From the NCBI RefSeq assembly GCF_030463565.1, contig NC_134643.1:81465721-81529720 (forward strand): a stretch of 64,000 bases of DNA, read 5' to 3'. Each line of letters opens with the position of its first letter. The first letter of the stretch is position 1. The notes under the pieces were generated by a model. That model was not told where the DNA came from. It was given only the letters and a program-made list of their open reading frames with translations, and made no database searches. Shown piece after piece: positions 39,657-50,800 of this stretch. This DNA is from Pelecanus crispus (taxonomy: Eukaryota > Chordata > Aves > Pelecaniformes > Pelecanidae). A program made the position numbers and the translations under genes.

Positions 39657-42600
39657 GTAATCGGATTTTAGGATTAAAAAACTATTAAAGATTTACTGAA
39701 TTGTTAGGTATAGTTTTGATCTGATTCTTATCAACTTATTCTTCTATCATAGCACCGAAGACCTCTGGTTAGCAACCGGGTATCCACAAACAGCTTAAGT
39801 CAAGAGACAACAGATGGATAGGGAAAAATCCTAGGCAACAATGGTATGACTTAAGTTTTCAACAGACCTACAGCTTAGTCATTTTTGAGAGTTGTTTGGG
39901 TTTTTTTAATTTATTTATTGGGATGGCCTAGGTACCTTGACAAAGGGTACTTTGACCAAAAAGGAAAAAACAAAAGGAAGGTTTTGTGTCAAGTGTTAGG
40001 GAAGTCTGATGTTCATTTTTATCTCCTTCTTAAATATTTTCTTTAAAGGGGTGCTGTCCTCAGTGTAACAGCACACAACAGCCATTTAAAAAAAATCAGT
40101 TACTTTGTACCTTTTTAAATTTCAGAATCCCACTTTTATTTTAAACACAAATTGTCAGACAATAGATAGGAATGTTTTCCACTTGCAGAAATAGACTCTT
40201 TCTTTGCATTTAAAGAAATCGTCTTTTTTTTATTTAATTGCCATTTCCATGTGCCTTTGTGCTTTGGTTCTAGCCAGCTGCTAGAATGCTGAAGTGTTGC
40301 CAAAGAGCATATTTTTGCATTATTTCTGGCCCGTGCAGATTTAGGAAATACCAGCAGTTGCACTAAGTCTGTTCTCATGAGAGAGCTAGCACAAGTTTGC
40401 AAATCAAAGAACTTATAATGAGCATCTAAACACTTGTTTGTTTATTCAAACTGCTAAAACTTGGGGAGATTTATTCATTGTGAGAGCTGGGTCACATACT
40501 ATGAAATTTGAATTTTCTCCTTATTTCTAATGGAAAGCCTGGATGACTTAACACACCATCTGAGACAAAGCAGTTGGAGAAGATCACACTGTAGCTGCCT
40601 GTACTGTGTCTGAAGAGGAACAATTTCAGCTCTGTCTCTCCTTAAAAGCATCCCTGTTACTTAGCTGAAAATCCGCAACTACGTTTAACAAATGCATTTG
40701 CAGCTGTTGTGATATTGCTTAAGCATAAAGTCTTACAAATAATGGTCCTTCCCTGAAAACCCTAATCCTTTAACAAGTGTTGAAATGTAAGGTGTAGTGG
40801 GGTACCTGGTGCTTGCTTATATCGCAAGTACCTTCTTGATAATCAGTTGCAAATAATTTTTTTATCTAGGTTTAATCAGCTTTATTATCCTTCTTTTACT
40901 AGAGATTTAAATTATATGTGGATTTGATCTAAGATTATTGATATTGTTATGTATTGTGGGATTTTTTTTAATTTAATGTAATACCATTCATGTTTCAATT
41001 TGTAAGATACAAGAATATAATTGCAAGGTATAAACTTTCACTAAATTATATTACAGAGGTGCTTTAAGAAAAATATGTAAATTATTTAATTTAAATATTT
41101 GTTTCATACTTTATCTTGTGAACCCTTTTGTACAGCGAGGAAAGATTTACTTTTATGGGGTGAGGATGATGGGCCTAAAGTCAAGGACAAACTGCTATTT
41201 ATTCCTGTCTTGTCTTTATTACTGTATCATTTGTGAAGAAGTATCACAGATTCTGCAACTTATCAGTGTTTGGTACTGACAACTAACAAAATTTTAAAAT
41301 ATATTTTCACATAGAACATAGACTTCCTTTAATTTAATTTTAATAAAAGTAAGGCTAGGTGAGGAAGAGCTGCAACCCCAAAATGGAGTTAATATTTTTG
41401 ACGTTTTAACTCAAGTTCACCAACATGAAAGATAGTTTATAGAACTAAGTTCATCTTTGCTTTACAGCATGGTAGTTCACTTTCCTTCCAAGTTTGAAAA
41501 GAGAGCTAAAAAGAGCTAGATTCTGTTAGTACTCCATCTTCTGAGGAACTGATTTGTGGCTTACTAGAAGTAACAATGTGTATTCAGGATTATTTCCTGC
41601 TACCTGCACTGAGGTTGATCTGTAGTTTTTATAGATGTATTTTAAAATATGTGATTTGGCAGTGCAAAACAGAATGTGGAAGTACCATTATTGGCTTTTC
41701 TATAGGAGTGTTCACTTTGTGATTTTGAGTAGAGGTGAATTCAGAATATGTTCATAGGGATTCTGTGTCCTGTGATTCAGGCGTGACAATCTTTGCCTAC
41801 AGCGTTCCCGCTAACGAATCCTGATGTAGGAACAAAGTTACCTTTTAAAGGTATGCCTTTTATTTTGCTGTAGTCAAAACATAGCATCTAGTACAGGCAC
41901 AGTGTATTACAAATGTTCCAGCAATGATTTATACTTACTGCATATTTATCTGTAATAGGTAAAATTTTATTTCCCCAAATTGCTGCAACTCGATCAGTGC
42001 CACCATACAGGTATATCGTCTACTAAGATGTTTGTGTCATATTTGTAAAAGCTCTACTGGACTTTCTTGTGGTAACCTACAGCAGCTACTTTTCTCAATT
42101 TCATAGGCAGCAATGAAAAAAACCTGTAAAAGGTACTAACAGATGTGTCACTTTACACTGTAAATATGTGATAAAAAAGCATTGCTAACTAAACCCATCC
42201 TAGGGCAAGGGTGTTTTCCTCTTTTGTTTTCTCTAATGTGCTTACAGGTTTTAAATCTTTTTTGGCTTCTGAAGCTGTTTTTTTTCCTTTATTGTGTTAG
42301 TCAATCTTGTCAGATTCCATTGCAAGGATATTTCAAAACAAAATTCCTATTGCAAGGACCTCAAGTTCAGATGAGTTGCCCCTGCCAAGGGGATAGGCTG
42401 CATGCACAAAAGAGATTAATCCGATTACAGGCTGGGCCTTAAATAAGGACTGCAAGATCAAGCGTAAGGTACTTTTAAAGTTGTTTTTAAGTATTTTGGT
42501 ATATTTTCTCAGGTTGGATGTGCAGGTACAGTAATCCCTACTGTGGAAAAGACACCACCAGCCTTATGATCAATGCAAGAAGTTTCATGGCATTCTTTAC

Positions 42601-42877
42601 ACTTGAAAGAAAAAAAAAAAAAATTGGTGGTATGGGAAAATACTAACCGACCAAAATATTGGCAACATGCAAGTACTGCATTCTACTCCTACTGCGTAGG
42701 AGAGCAGTATACAGTATAATCATTCAAAATCTGTTTGTGATGCGCAACAGGAGCTGTAAGAAGGTTGGCCAATCTTCTGCTGGATGATTCATATGCAAAT
42801 AACCACGCAGAGTGCTGTTCAAATCCACACTTCGTTACCTCTGGCACATTGGGATACTCTAGGTATATTTTGCCACA

Positions 42878-42991
42878 CGGTAGCGTCGGGTTGCCTTCAT
42901 GGAGACACAGTGCCTTTGCCCTCCTGTTAGCAACAGAGCCGACGGCGGTGCCCCGCGCCTCTCCAGGCGCGTTATCTACGGGCGCTCGCCG
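42878..42991. other. isolated CpG-rich patch in the PPARA 3' region
   Basis: About 14 CpG dinucleotides in roughly 115 bp, inside sequence that is otherwise CpG-poor for tens of kilobases. It is too short for a standard CpG island. An exact octamer motif, ATGCAAAT, lies 80 bp upstream at 42793-42800. Confidence 0.6.
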
Positions 42992-43993
42992 GCAGATGGT
43001 TACTGGGAGGGAGCTGCTCCTGATCAAATCATTGCTTCCTCTGGTTTCAGAAGTGGAAGAACATTTATGGCTTTAGCTATTTCCCTAGTAATAACAAATC
43101 TAATCAAGGTTTTAATATTACGGATTTTAACAAGAACACCCCTCTGAACTGTTTGACGAAGTCTGTTTTATCAGCTGCTCGGATGAGCCGCATTTCATAT
43201 TGCTCCTGCTATTTCACAGCTTTTACAAACAATTGCTCTGAATTTTCTTCAGGAATGTAACACAAGAGTTCAATCACATCATGATGTTAAAACCCTTTAT
43301 CACATCTTAAATTGTCTGTTACCTGATATGACACAAAAAAGCACATTTTTGTTAACGTTGCCAAACCCTAATCACTACAGCTAACAAGTGTTTAATTAAA
43401 TCACGATATCAATATTAGAGGGGAAAAAAAAATCAGATCATTGTTTCTAGTCACCTATGTTTTTAGGAGTCTTTGGGTACGTTTTTATTACAGCGAATAC
43501 GGAACTTAGAAAGAGCAGACATTTCTTGCAGGGAGTAGTGAAACCTAATTCTCATGGAATGCTTGTTTCCCAGTAAAATACCACTAATTCAAGCCAAGTT
43601 CTCAAGTTTGTTTCTGTCAGAACAATGCAAATGACACTTTCAGGAAAGAATGGAAGGCCTGGTCTCACAGGGATTTATAGGAAAGATGAGTCTCTTGCAC
43701 TTGTGAATGTAAAAATTACATATAGCTAAATATGATGCTTTCTCAAATGTTACCAGCCTACTGATCTAGGATGAAAAAACTTGAACTAAACATTTTTCTT
43801 CTTTTTTACATTCTGATTTTTTTTTTTCAGTCTCCTTTGAAAATAAGAGGTTGAATTCACGGTGTTTGTATAGAGACTGGTAGGAACCTATGTGCTTTTT
43901 AAAAAAAAAAAAAAAAAAGGTCATCCTTTAAGACTGAATGTAAATGCAGTTAATTTGAAATACGGTTTTGCCTTAATGGTTGTTAAAAAAAAA

Positions 43994-43999
43994 AATAAA
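43994..43999 (+). terminator. PPARA: candidate distal poly(A) signal of PPARA
   Basis: An AATAAA hexamer within an A-rich run, followed by TGACTTGTGCTGATCTTTT, a G/T-rich element at a suitable distance. It is the best-formed signal in the region and would give a 3' UTR close to the mammalian length. Confidence 0.4.
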
Positions 44000-44020
44000 G
44001 TATTTTTAAAAGTGAATTTA

Positions 44021-47000
44021 CTGACTTGTGCTGATCTTTTATTTCCAGGAAAGTAATTCACTGTAATGTCATGGTTTTAAAACAAACATACTTGTTACTC
44101 TCTGCTGGCTGCCTCTTGTATGTTATCCAAAGCAGCTGCCAAGTCTTAACTGAGTCCCTCATTCAATGACCGTGTATGCATGAGTAACTTTTAGGTACAC
44201 GAAAGTAGTTCTGTTCTGGGCTCTTGTACAACCACTTACAATCTCAACTGATAGCCTGTGTAAATGTTTGCAGAATCAGGACCTGGGGAGTGCAGGGTGG
44301 TGGCACACCTGGGGATGGCGACACCCGTTGCTCCATCTGTGATAGTACCAGTGGCATGAATGCGTGTTTTGTGCTGCTCTGCTGTAATTAAGAACTTGAA
44401 TGATTTTGCCTTAACCTGATTTGCCTTAATTTGGTATACAAAGCCCTGCTTCAGAAAACACTTACTAGCTGCCTAACTTGATACCAGGGAGTAATCATGC
44501 TGATTTTTAGTAGTGAACAAGAGTGGATAAACAACCTTTGGTGGGATTGGTGCCAAGATTTTTTTGGGTTAGCATCAAATATCTGTTAACAAATTGTATT
44601 AAGTATGTTTACTACATAATAAGATGTGTGTATTGCAAGGATATTTTAAAGGCGGAATGATATTTGAAGCATCTTTAAAGTGCTTATGCTTACAGATTTC
44701 CTGTTAGACACGCCTTTTAAATTAGAATGTGTGTGTAACGTACATATATATACATTGCATATATATTTTTTTTATATATATATTTCATCGGTTTATCTGC
44801 TGACCCACTGTCCTGCTGTGCCCTTCCGTTCTCACTGACTGTATGACCAGCTTGAGACATTTGTTGAATTCAACAAATATTGAATGCACTTCTACGTGAA
44901 GTGTAGCATACTAACTAATTTTATAGGCATGGCTTCAATTAAATTGGTTGGGAGGATATGTCACAGATAATTGTTTTCCTTCAAGAATCAGGATTTCTCA
45001 AGCTGGTAAGAGTGCTGAAGTGAAAATTACAGCAGAGGATGCAAGAATCACATTTCTTCATCAGCTGTGCTCAGGAGTGTTGAAGGCCTGATTTTGAGCA
45101 GCAGAAAGTACTCGGAGAACCTTGATGAAACCAAACTGTAAAGGCTGTGCATATCTTGAAGAGTAGGCCTCATGGCTGGTAAGTTTGGGCATGATGGCAT
45201 TGGTCTGTGAAATCACATATGTACCAAAACATTATGATACAGAGATCATAATGCTCATGTTCAGTGAATGGGAATGTGAGAATGTGGAATACGTAAGTTT
45301 TAACAGCTGGGCACAGATAATAATCCTTTGTCACTCCAGGAAATAGCAAACTGTGTGTAGGTCAGCCTTCTTTCTAAAGCATGGAGCGGAGATGACAGAA
45401 CGTATCTGACGGCCCTGGGCTACTAAAACACTTTGTGGTACTTGCTGGAAGCATGCTTTTCCTCACCTAAAAGATATCCGTAACCAGGTAACTGTGAAGC
45501 AGTCCTTAACTTGGCTTTGTTGTACTTGAGATAAATAAATGAGCTGTACTGGGCCAAATTAAAAATTTTGTAGTTATAGATTCTGCTCCCTTTTAATGCT
45601 GAGTCTACTCCCACTCTGGTTCAACTTAACAAGTACTTAAAGGTAGGGTCATTTCTGAGAGTTTTAAATGATTCTTCTATCATATCATGATGGCAAAGAT
45701 AATGATTACGAACAAATGAGCTAACTGCATTTTTCTTAAAGGGCACAGAGGAGGCTGAACAGGAGGGAAAACAGCTCAGAGACACTACATCCTTCCCAGC
45801 ACATTAGTGGGTGCATCTCCCAGTCCCAAGACAGACTTGCGTGTCATACAACCAAAAGGCACCTTCTCATTTATATGGGAACTGCACTAGCCAGGCTTTT
45901 AAAACCTACTTTCAAGCCAAGAGTTAAGATACAACCTGTTGCAAACATCATGAAATACAGGAAACAAAGTGTTTTAGAAAGACGTTTGCTGGTATAAACA
46001 TATTATGTGATCTCACATAACTATGTTGCTTTTTGTCAGCTTGATTATAAGACTACAATTTTAAGATGGAAAAGTGCAGTGATTCGCTTTCTAGCATCTC
46101 TCATTCTCTTTCCAGTTGTGGTTTTAGCACAGGACACGCCTCTGTTATTTGTACAGAGCAGACAGATACACTACAACTTTTAAAGCTGGTGTGTCTAACA
46201 TGAAACTGAAATTTAATACCACTCACTTAAAGTAAGTTTAATACCACTTTCTTTGAAAGTGTAGTCTTGTTACTGCAAAAAGGAATCTGAAATGTTGACT
46301 TCTAACATGTATCTTTTTTTCCAAAATTAAAGATGTGTACGTATTTTATGTCTTAAAGCACCTAGAGCTTGAAAAGGGTACTAATAAGTCCATTATTGCT
46401 CCTCTAGTAACTGCAAGAAATTCCAGTCCTCAACAGAGGACACTAATATACTAGGTTCAGAGGAAAAAAAAAAAAAGAAAGATTTTTAGGACACTCAAAT
46501 GTCCTAAGAACTAAAAATAACTCATTAAAATAATACTGATTTCTTTTAACAGACACATGGTTCATTCTACTAAAATGATCTAGTTTAGATGTTGACATAT
46601 GACAAATGATATGGATGGAAGAGTTGAGAAAAGAGGAGATGTTAACCAAGGCATTAACACGGTCTGAACCAATGACCAACAAAACCTTGAGCAAATAACG
46701 TGATTTGGTGATCAGGGAGCATTCTAGACATACCCTTAAGGTGTGTGACTAAGTGGTTTTATATAAATGCCACCTAAATCTTCCTTGTAATTAAGACAAA
46801 GTCAACACTGATGACTGTGATGCTAATTTTTGAGCTAAACAAACTGCTGTTTCCCTAACGATTTTTTTTACCCTTTTTTGACTGAAACTATTTTTCTGAA
46901 ATCACTATTCTAGCTGCAGTTTAATTACCTAGTTCAGGAAGAATTGAGCTTATTAACTAAACTTTTCTATTTCCAGATTAACTGATGTGAAAGTGAAAAG

Positions 47001-47233
47001 GCAGGCATTTTACTTGTAAAGCATAAACTAGATGTATTAAGGGTCTTCTGTTTTATATTGACATGGACTGGAAGATTGAGTGGAAAGTGACTGCAAGTGT
47101 AAGTGACTTGTAAGTCTCTTTTATTATAAGAGCACCTACCTTCAGAAGTCTTAATGCTGTGATAGTATTGAGATTATAATCTTGAAGAATCTAGATATTT
47201 CTGGGGGTATCTGTGACATTTTCTCATAACAGT
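44021..47233. other. region between the convergent PPARA and CDPF1 ends
   Basis: About 3.2 kb of AT-rich sequence between the presumed ends of the two genes. It contains TA-rich tracts near 44740-44790 and no supported gene on either strand. Confidence 0.6.
44743..44787. repeat. interrupted (TA)n tract
   Basis: Three blocks of TA repeats separated by short interruptions, one of them an eight-T run. A simple-sequence locus with no further feature. Confidence 0.7.
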
Positions 47234-47239
47234 TTTATT
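47234..47239 (-). terminator. CDPF1: candidate CDPF1 poly(A) signal
   Basis: Read on the minus strand this is AATAAA, about 495 nt after the CDPF1 stop codon. A second hexamer lies at 47120-47125. Either could define the 3' end. Confidence 0.4.
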
Positions 47240-47733
47240 TTAGACTTAAAAATAAAGCTTTGAATTCCTTGCCTACTGTAATCTTATCAGGACAGCGCTG
47301 TCAGGTTAACAGTTGGTGTATACTGACTTTCATGGATGTATACTGAATTAAGCCAGATAAATCTGTCTCGGATTTTCATAACACTGTAGGAGTGTCAAGA
47401 ACAACACAAAACATTAAAATAACAAATGTGAAAATTTGGGCATGGTTCCTATGCTATACACTGTTTAGTTTTTTACTACACGCGTTTTACGTGGTGACAA
47501 CAGGCTCGTCTGCCTTTCTTTCTGGCTCTTCAACACCTTAAGGCCATACTGCTGGCACTGCAATCGCTGCATGATGATGTTTGAAGCCAAGCCAATTGTA
47601 AGGAAATGTGTTACTGTGTTCCGTAGTAGTGAGCCGATGAAGGTCACTTCTTTAAAAGGAGCAACATGATAGTCTCCAAAAGGAGAGAGGAGAAACCCCA
47701 GCCAAAGAACTGTCTCTCTTGGTCCTTCAGTAT
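47240..47733 (-). other. CDPF1: presumed CDPF1 3' UTR
   Basis: Sequence between the stop codon and the nearest minus-strand AATAAA. It contains one arm (47586-47673) of an inverted repeat whose partner lies in the preceding intron, and an unexplained open frame (47465-47755, minus) in a frame different from CDPF1. Confidence 0.45.
47586..47673 (-). repeat. cluster segment b
   Basis: Minus-strand copy of the 88 bp segment also found in plus orientation at 48105-48192. It lies in the presumed CDPF1 3' UTR and overlaps an open frame running 47755 to 47465. Confidence 0.8.
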
Positions 47734-47883
47734 TTATGTTCTTGCATCCATTTTTTTACAGGGGAAGGATTTTTGTTGGGGCTTCCTTTTATCCATATCT
47801 TCTTGTATTTCCAAAGGAAAGGCCTTTAGGTTTTCATTCACGCAGGGAAGGCAGAACCTTTTGGAGTAGAACAGACTACATTC
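47734..47883 (-). CDS. CDPF1: CDPF1 coding exon 3 (residues 76-124)
   Basis: The acceptor on the minus strand is TTTCTTTACAG (AG at 47885-47884). The exon begins ECSLFYSKRFCLPCVNENLK, very close to the human protein, and stops at TAA (47736-47734). The exon is flanked by the arms of an inverted repeat (47586-47673 and 48105-48192). Confidence 0.97.
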   Translation of the reverse strand, partial: ECSLFYSKRFCLPCVNENLKAFPLEIQEDMDKRKPQQKSFPCKKMDART

Positions 47884-50800
47884 CTGTAAAGAAAATAACA
47901 TTATTAGCGGGATACACAAAACAGAACTGCTTAAGTTCGTCTCATTAAACCACATTCATATTTAGAATGCTTCTACATTAAATTATTCTTTTAGGTTGAA
48001 ATATTCCAGCACTTTTGCTCCTTCCTATTCAGTAACTCTAACATCTGGTTAGAGCTAACTGGGTGAAAAATAAAAACCTGGTCTGTAACAATCGCTAACC
48101 ACGTCAACTATCACGTTGCTGCTTTTTAGGAAGTGACCTTCATCAGCTCACTGCTACAGAGAATGGTAACACATTTCCTTACAACTGGCTTGTCCTTTAA
48201 GCACCATTCATGGTTTTCCTGGTGTGATCACTAAATTCCAAACAGGATTTAATGGCTAAGCTGGAGCTGGTGTTGCTGATGGATTATTCTTGGAGAGTTA
48301 AACATGAATAAAGGCATCAGTATGGATGGATCAAGACATCTTTTCTGGGAGTAATGGATTCCATGGGTTTTACCTAAATAGCAAAGTTTTCCTCTACAGC
48401 TAAATCTTAGCTTATGAAGATTTCTCCCTTCTGGGAGGATCTTCCAAGTTCCTGCACTGGTATGTAAGACGTGAAGTCTCAGAATGCTCTTCCTTGCCAA
48501 TCTTCACAAAAATGGCCTAAAGGCCAACACAAATACAAAGAATGTAGGCCAGGGGCTGTAGGCTCTCACAGACTTTAGCTGCATCTTTTTCCATAACTCC
48601 CCAAAAACCTGCTCTTCTTTCTATTAATCTGTGTGCTTGTATTGCCCTAGGAGAATACTGAAAAGGATAAATATTATATTGATACCATAGAGGTGTCCAA
48701 TAACCAGAACAGCTAAATGAATTTAATTCAGCTGAGACAATTCAACTGAGATTTCATCCATTACCCACCTGTATCCTGAATAAATGTACTCGCTGATTAA
48801 AAACTAAAAACATACAAGGTACTAAAGCTTGAGCTGATGTCTCGGAATTCTTGATGGCAAAATATAAAAGCTGTTGTGCACAAAGAAGGTAATTTCGCTG
48901 CCCTTGAAATGGAATGACACTATGATCTGACATGTTTCGTTCACAGTTGGTTTGGTGAGCAAGTGTTACAGACCCAATATTTATTTTGCAACCAGTTAGC
49001 TCTAACCAGATGTTAGTTATTAAATAGGAAGAAGCAAAATTGATGGAATACTTTAATCTATTTGCAGTACAGAGTTTGGACAACTGGAAGAGAAGCTTAT
49101 TAATATATTATTCCTTTGCCCTGCGTTAAGACTGAAGTCCACGGGTCTCCTGGCGTGCTGATCACTAAATTCCAAACAGGATTTAATGGCTAAGCGGAGC
49201 TGGTGTTGCTGATGGATTATTCTTGGGGATTTAAGCATGCATAAAGACATCAGTTTAGATGGATCAGGACATCTTTTGGGGAGTAATGGATTCCATGTGT
49301 TTTACCTAAATAGCAAAGTTTTCCTCTTGCCGTGGTCATTTGCAGCTGGCCTTTCTCTGGGGGCTTGGCTTGGATATTTCTGTGTTTCTGTTCTTGCTTT
49401 TGTTTCCCATGTCACTATCTGGACTTCAGCAGTAGATTCAGCAGATGATTATACCAAAATCGCAATCAGCCTGCGTCTATGCGACTTTCAAGCCTGAAGA
49501 ACAACTCTTCATCTATTGTCCTTTTCTGCACTGACTGCCAGGCGCCTTCATAGAGCTAGTGTGAGGTCTTGGTCCCTGAAAAGCCCTGAAACTGGATTTC
49601 AGTTGCACAACCTCCAGAGCCTATTGTTTTTTGTCTCTTGGTATCCTTAATACTTTAAGCTGCCAATTAAAAAGGGAAGATTAGAGTTTAAGTTGGTCCT
49701 GCTATTCTTGTTTGTATTGCAAAATGGCACACGGCTCCCCCAGCCTCCAGGTTAAGTTCATGGCTCCACAGCGGTGGACACTGCACTACTGGGCAATGGC
49801 AAAGAAAGGGAGAGGCTCTTCCCCCATTCTGTGGATGAGGAACTCTGATGTTAAGGCACAGCTCCTCAAAGATACACAGATGCTCAACTTGCATTCTTTT
49901 AGCTGAAATGAGTAGCCAGCTTCTGCTGATTTTGGCCAATGGGACTTATGCAAATAACGAATATGAACCATTGCATATCTGGATGCTGGCTCCATGTACC
50001 CTTAGTCCTCCTCATCTCTCAGTCCTGGGATTATTCAAGCCTAGCTGTTGTTTTAAATCCCTACGAATTACACTTACTTACTATGTAGAGTCAAGCCCTT
50101 CTTTGACCTGATAGGGTTCTGTGTTTAATTGGATAATTCTTTAATAAGTTTCACCCCTTTCATGACCAAGGCGGGGGCGGGGAGGGGCAATTTCAATTAC
50201 AGACTTAATAGTCCAACTCAGGCAAAACTGAGCTGCCAAAGCGCACTGCCAGAATTTATTTCTGTTTTGACATGGATCATGTCTGAAAGTAATACATACA
50301 AGGATAGTATCTTCACCACACTTGTAAAGGAAACTGTATGTAAAGGAAAGGTTCTGCCTAACTGTGTCCAGGATTGACCCCCCATGACTGGAAGTTGAGT
50401 GCAAAGTAGCTGTAGTATTATGTTTATCACTTAATACCTACAATCATGTCCAAGGTCAGTGTTTAGTCACCTTCTGCTGAGGTGAGCAATAAGGGATGAA
50501 ACTTGCTCCCTTTCCTCCTTTCTTCTCCAAAAGCCACCTCTTTTCCTATGTTTAGTAAGTGTTGCAATAAAAAAACAAATCACTGTTTTAAATGACTAAT
50601 ATGGTCAGATTATGTAATTTCCTCTCCCCTTTTCTGAAAAGGAAACAGGAAGAAGGGCACTCAGCCTTCCTAAGGACTTTTAAAAGCATTTTTATTACTT
50701 TCCTTTTTGTGGGGTTTTGACATGTTTTAAGACATTGCAGATAATCATCAGAATTATTTCCGGTTGGACCAGAAATAATGGCACTTACCAATACACTGTG

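Larger units (their letters stand above)
36538..44020 (+). other. PPARA: probable PPARA 3' UTR
   Basis: No intergenic signal or other gene follows the stop codon for 7 kb. Mammalian PPARA messages have a 3' UTR of many kilobases, so a terminal exon reaching about 44.0 kb is plausible. AATAAA hexamers at 36813, 37170, 39651, 41342 and 43994 could each end a shorter or longer form. The sequence is AT-rich, with one CpG-rich patch at 42878-42991. The true end is not proven by sequence alone. Confidence 0.45.

Noticed and set aside
42689-43076. Open frames of 103 and 112 codons on opposite strands across the CpG-rich patch
   Set aside because: Neither has a recognisable motif, and each is the shadow of the other. 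The CpG patch itself is kept as a finding.
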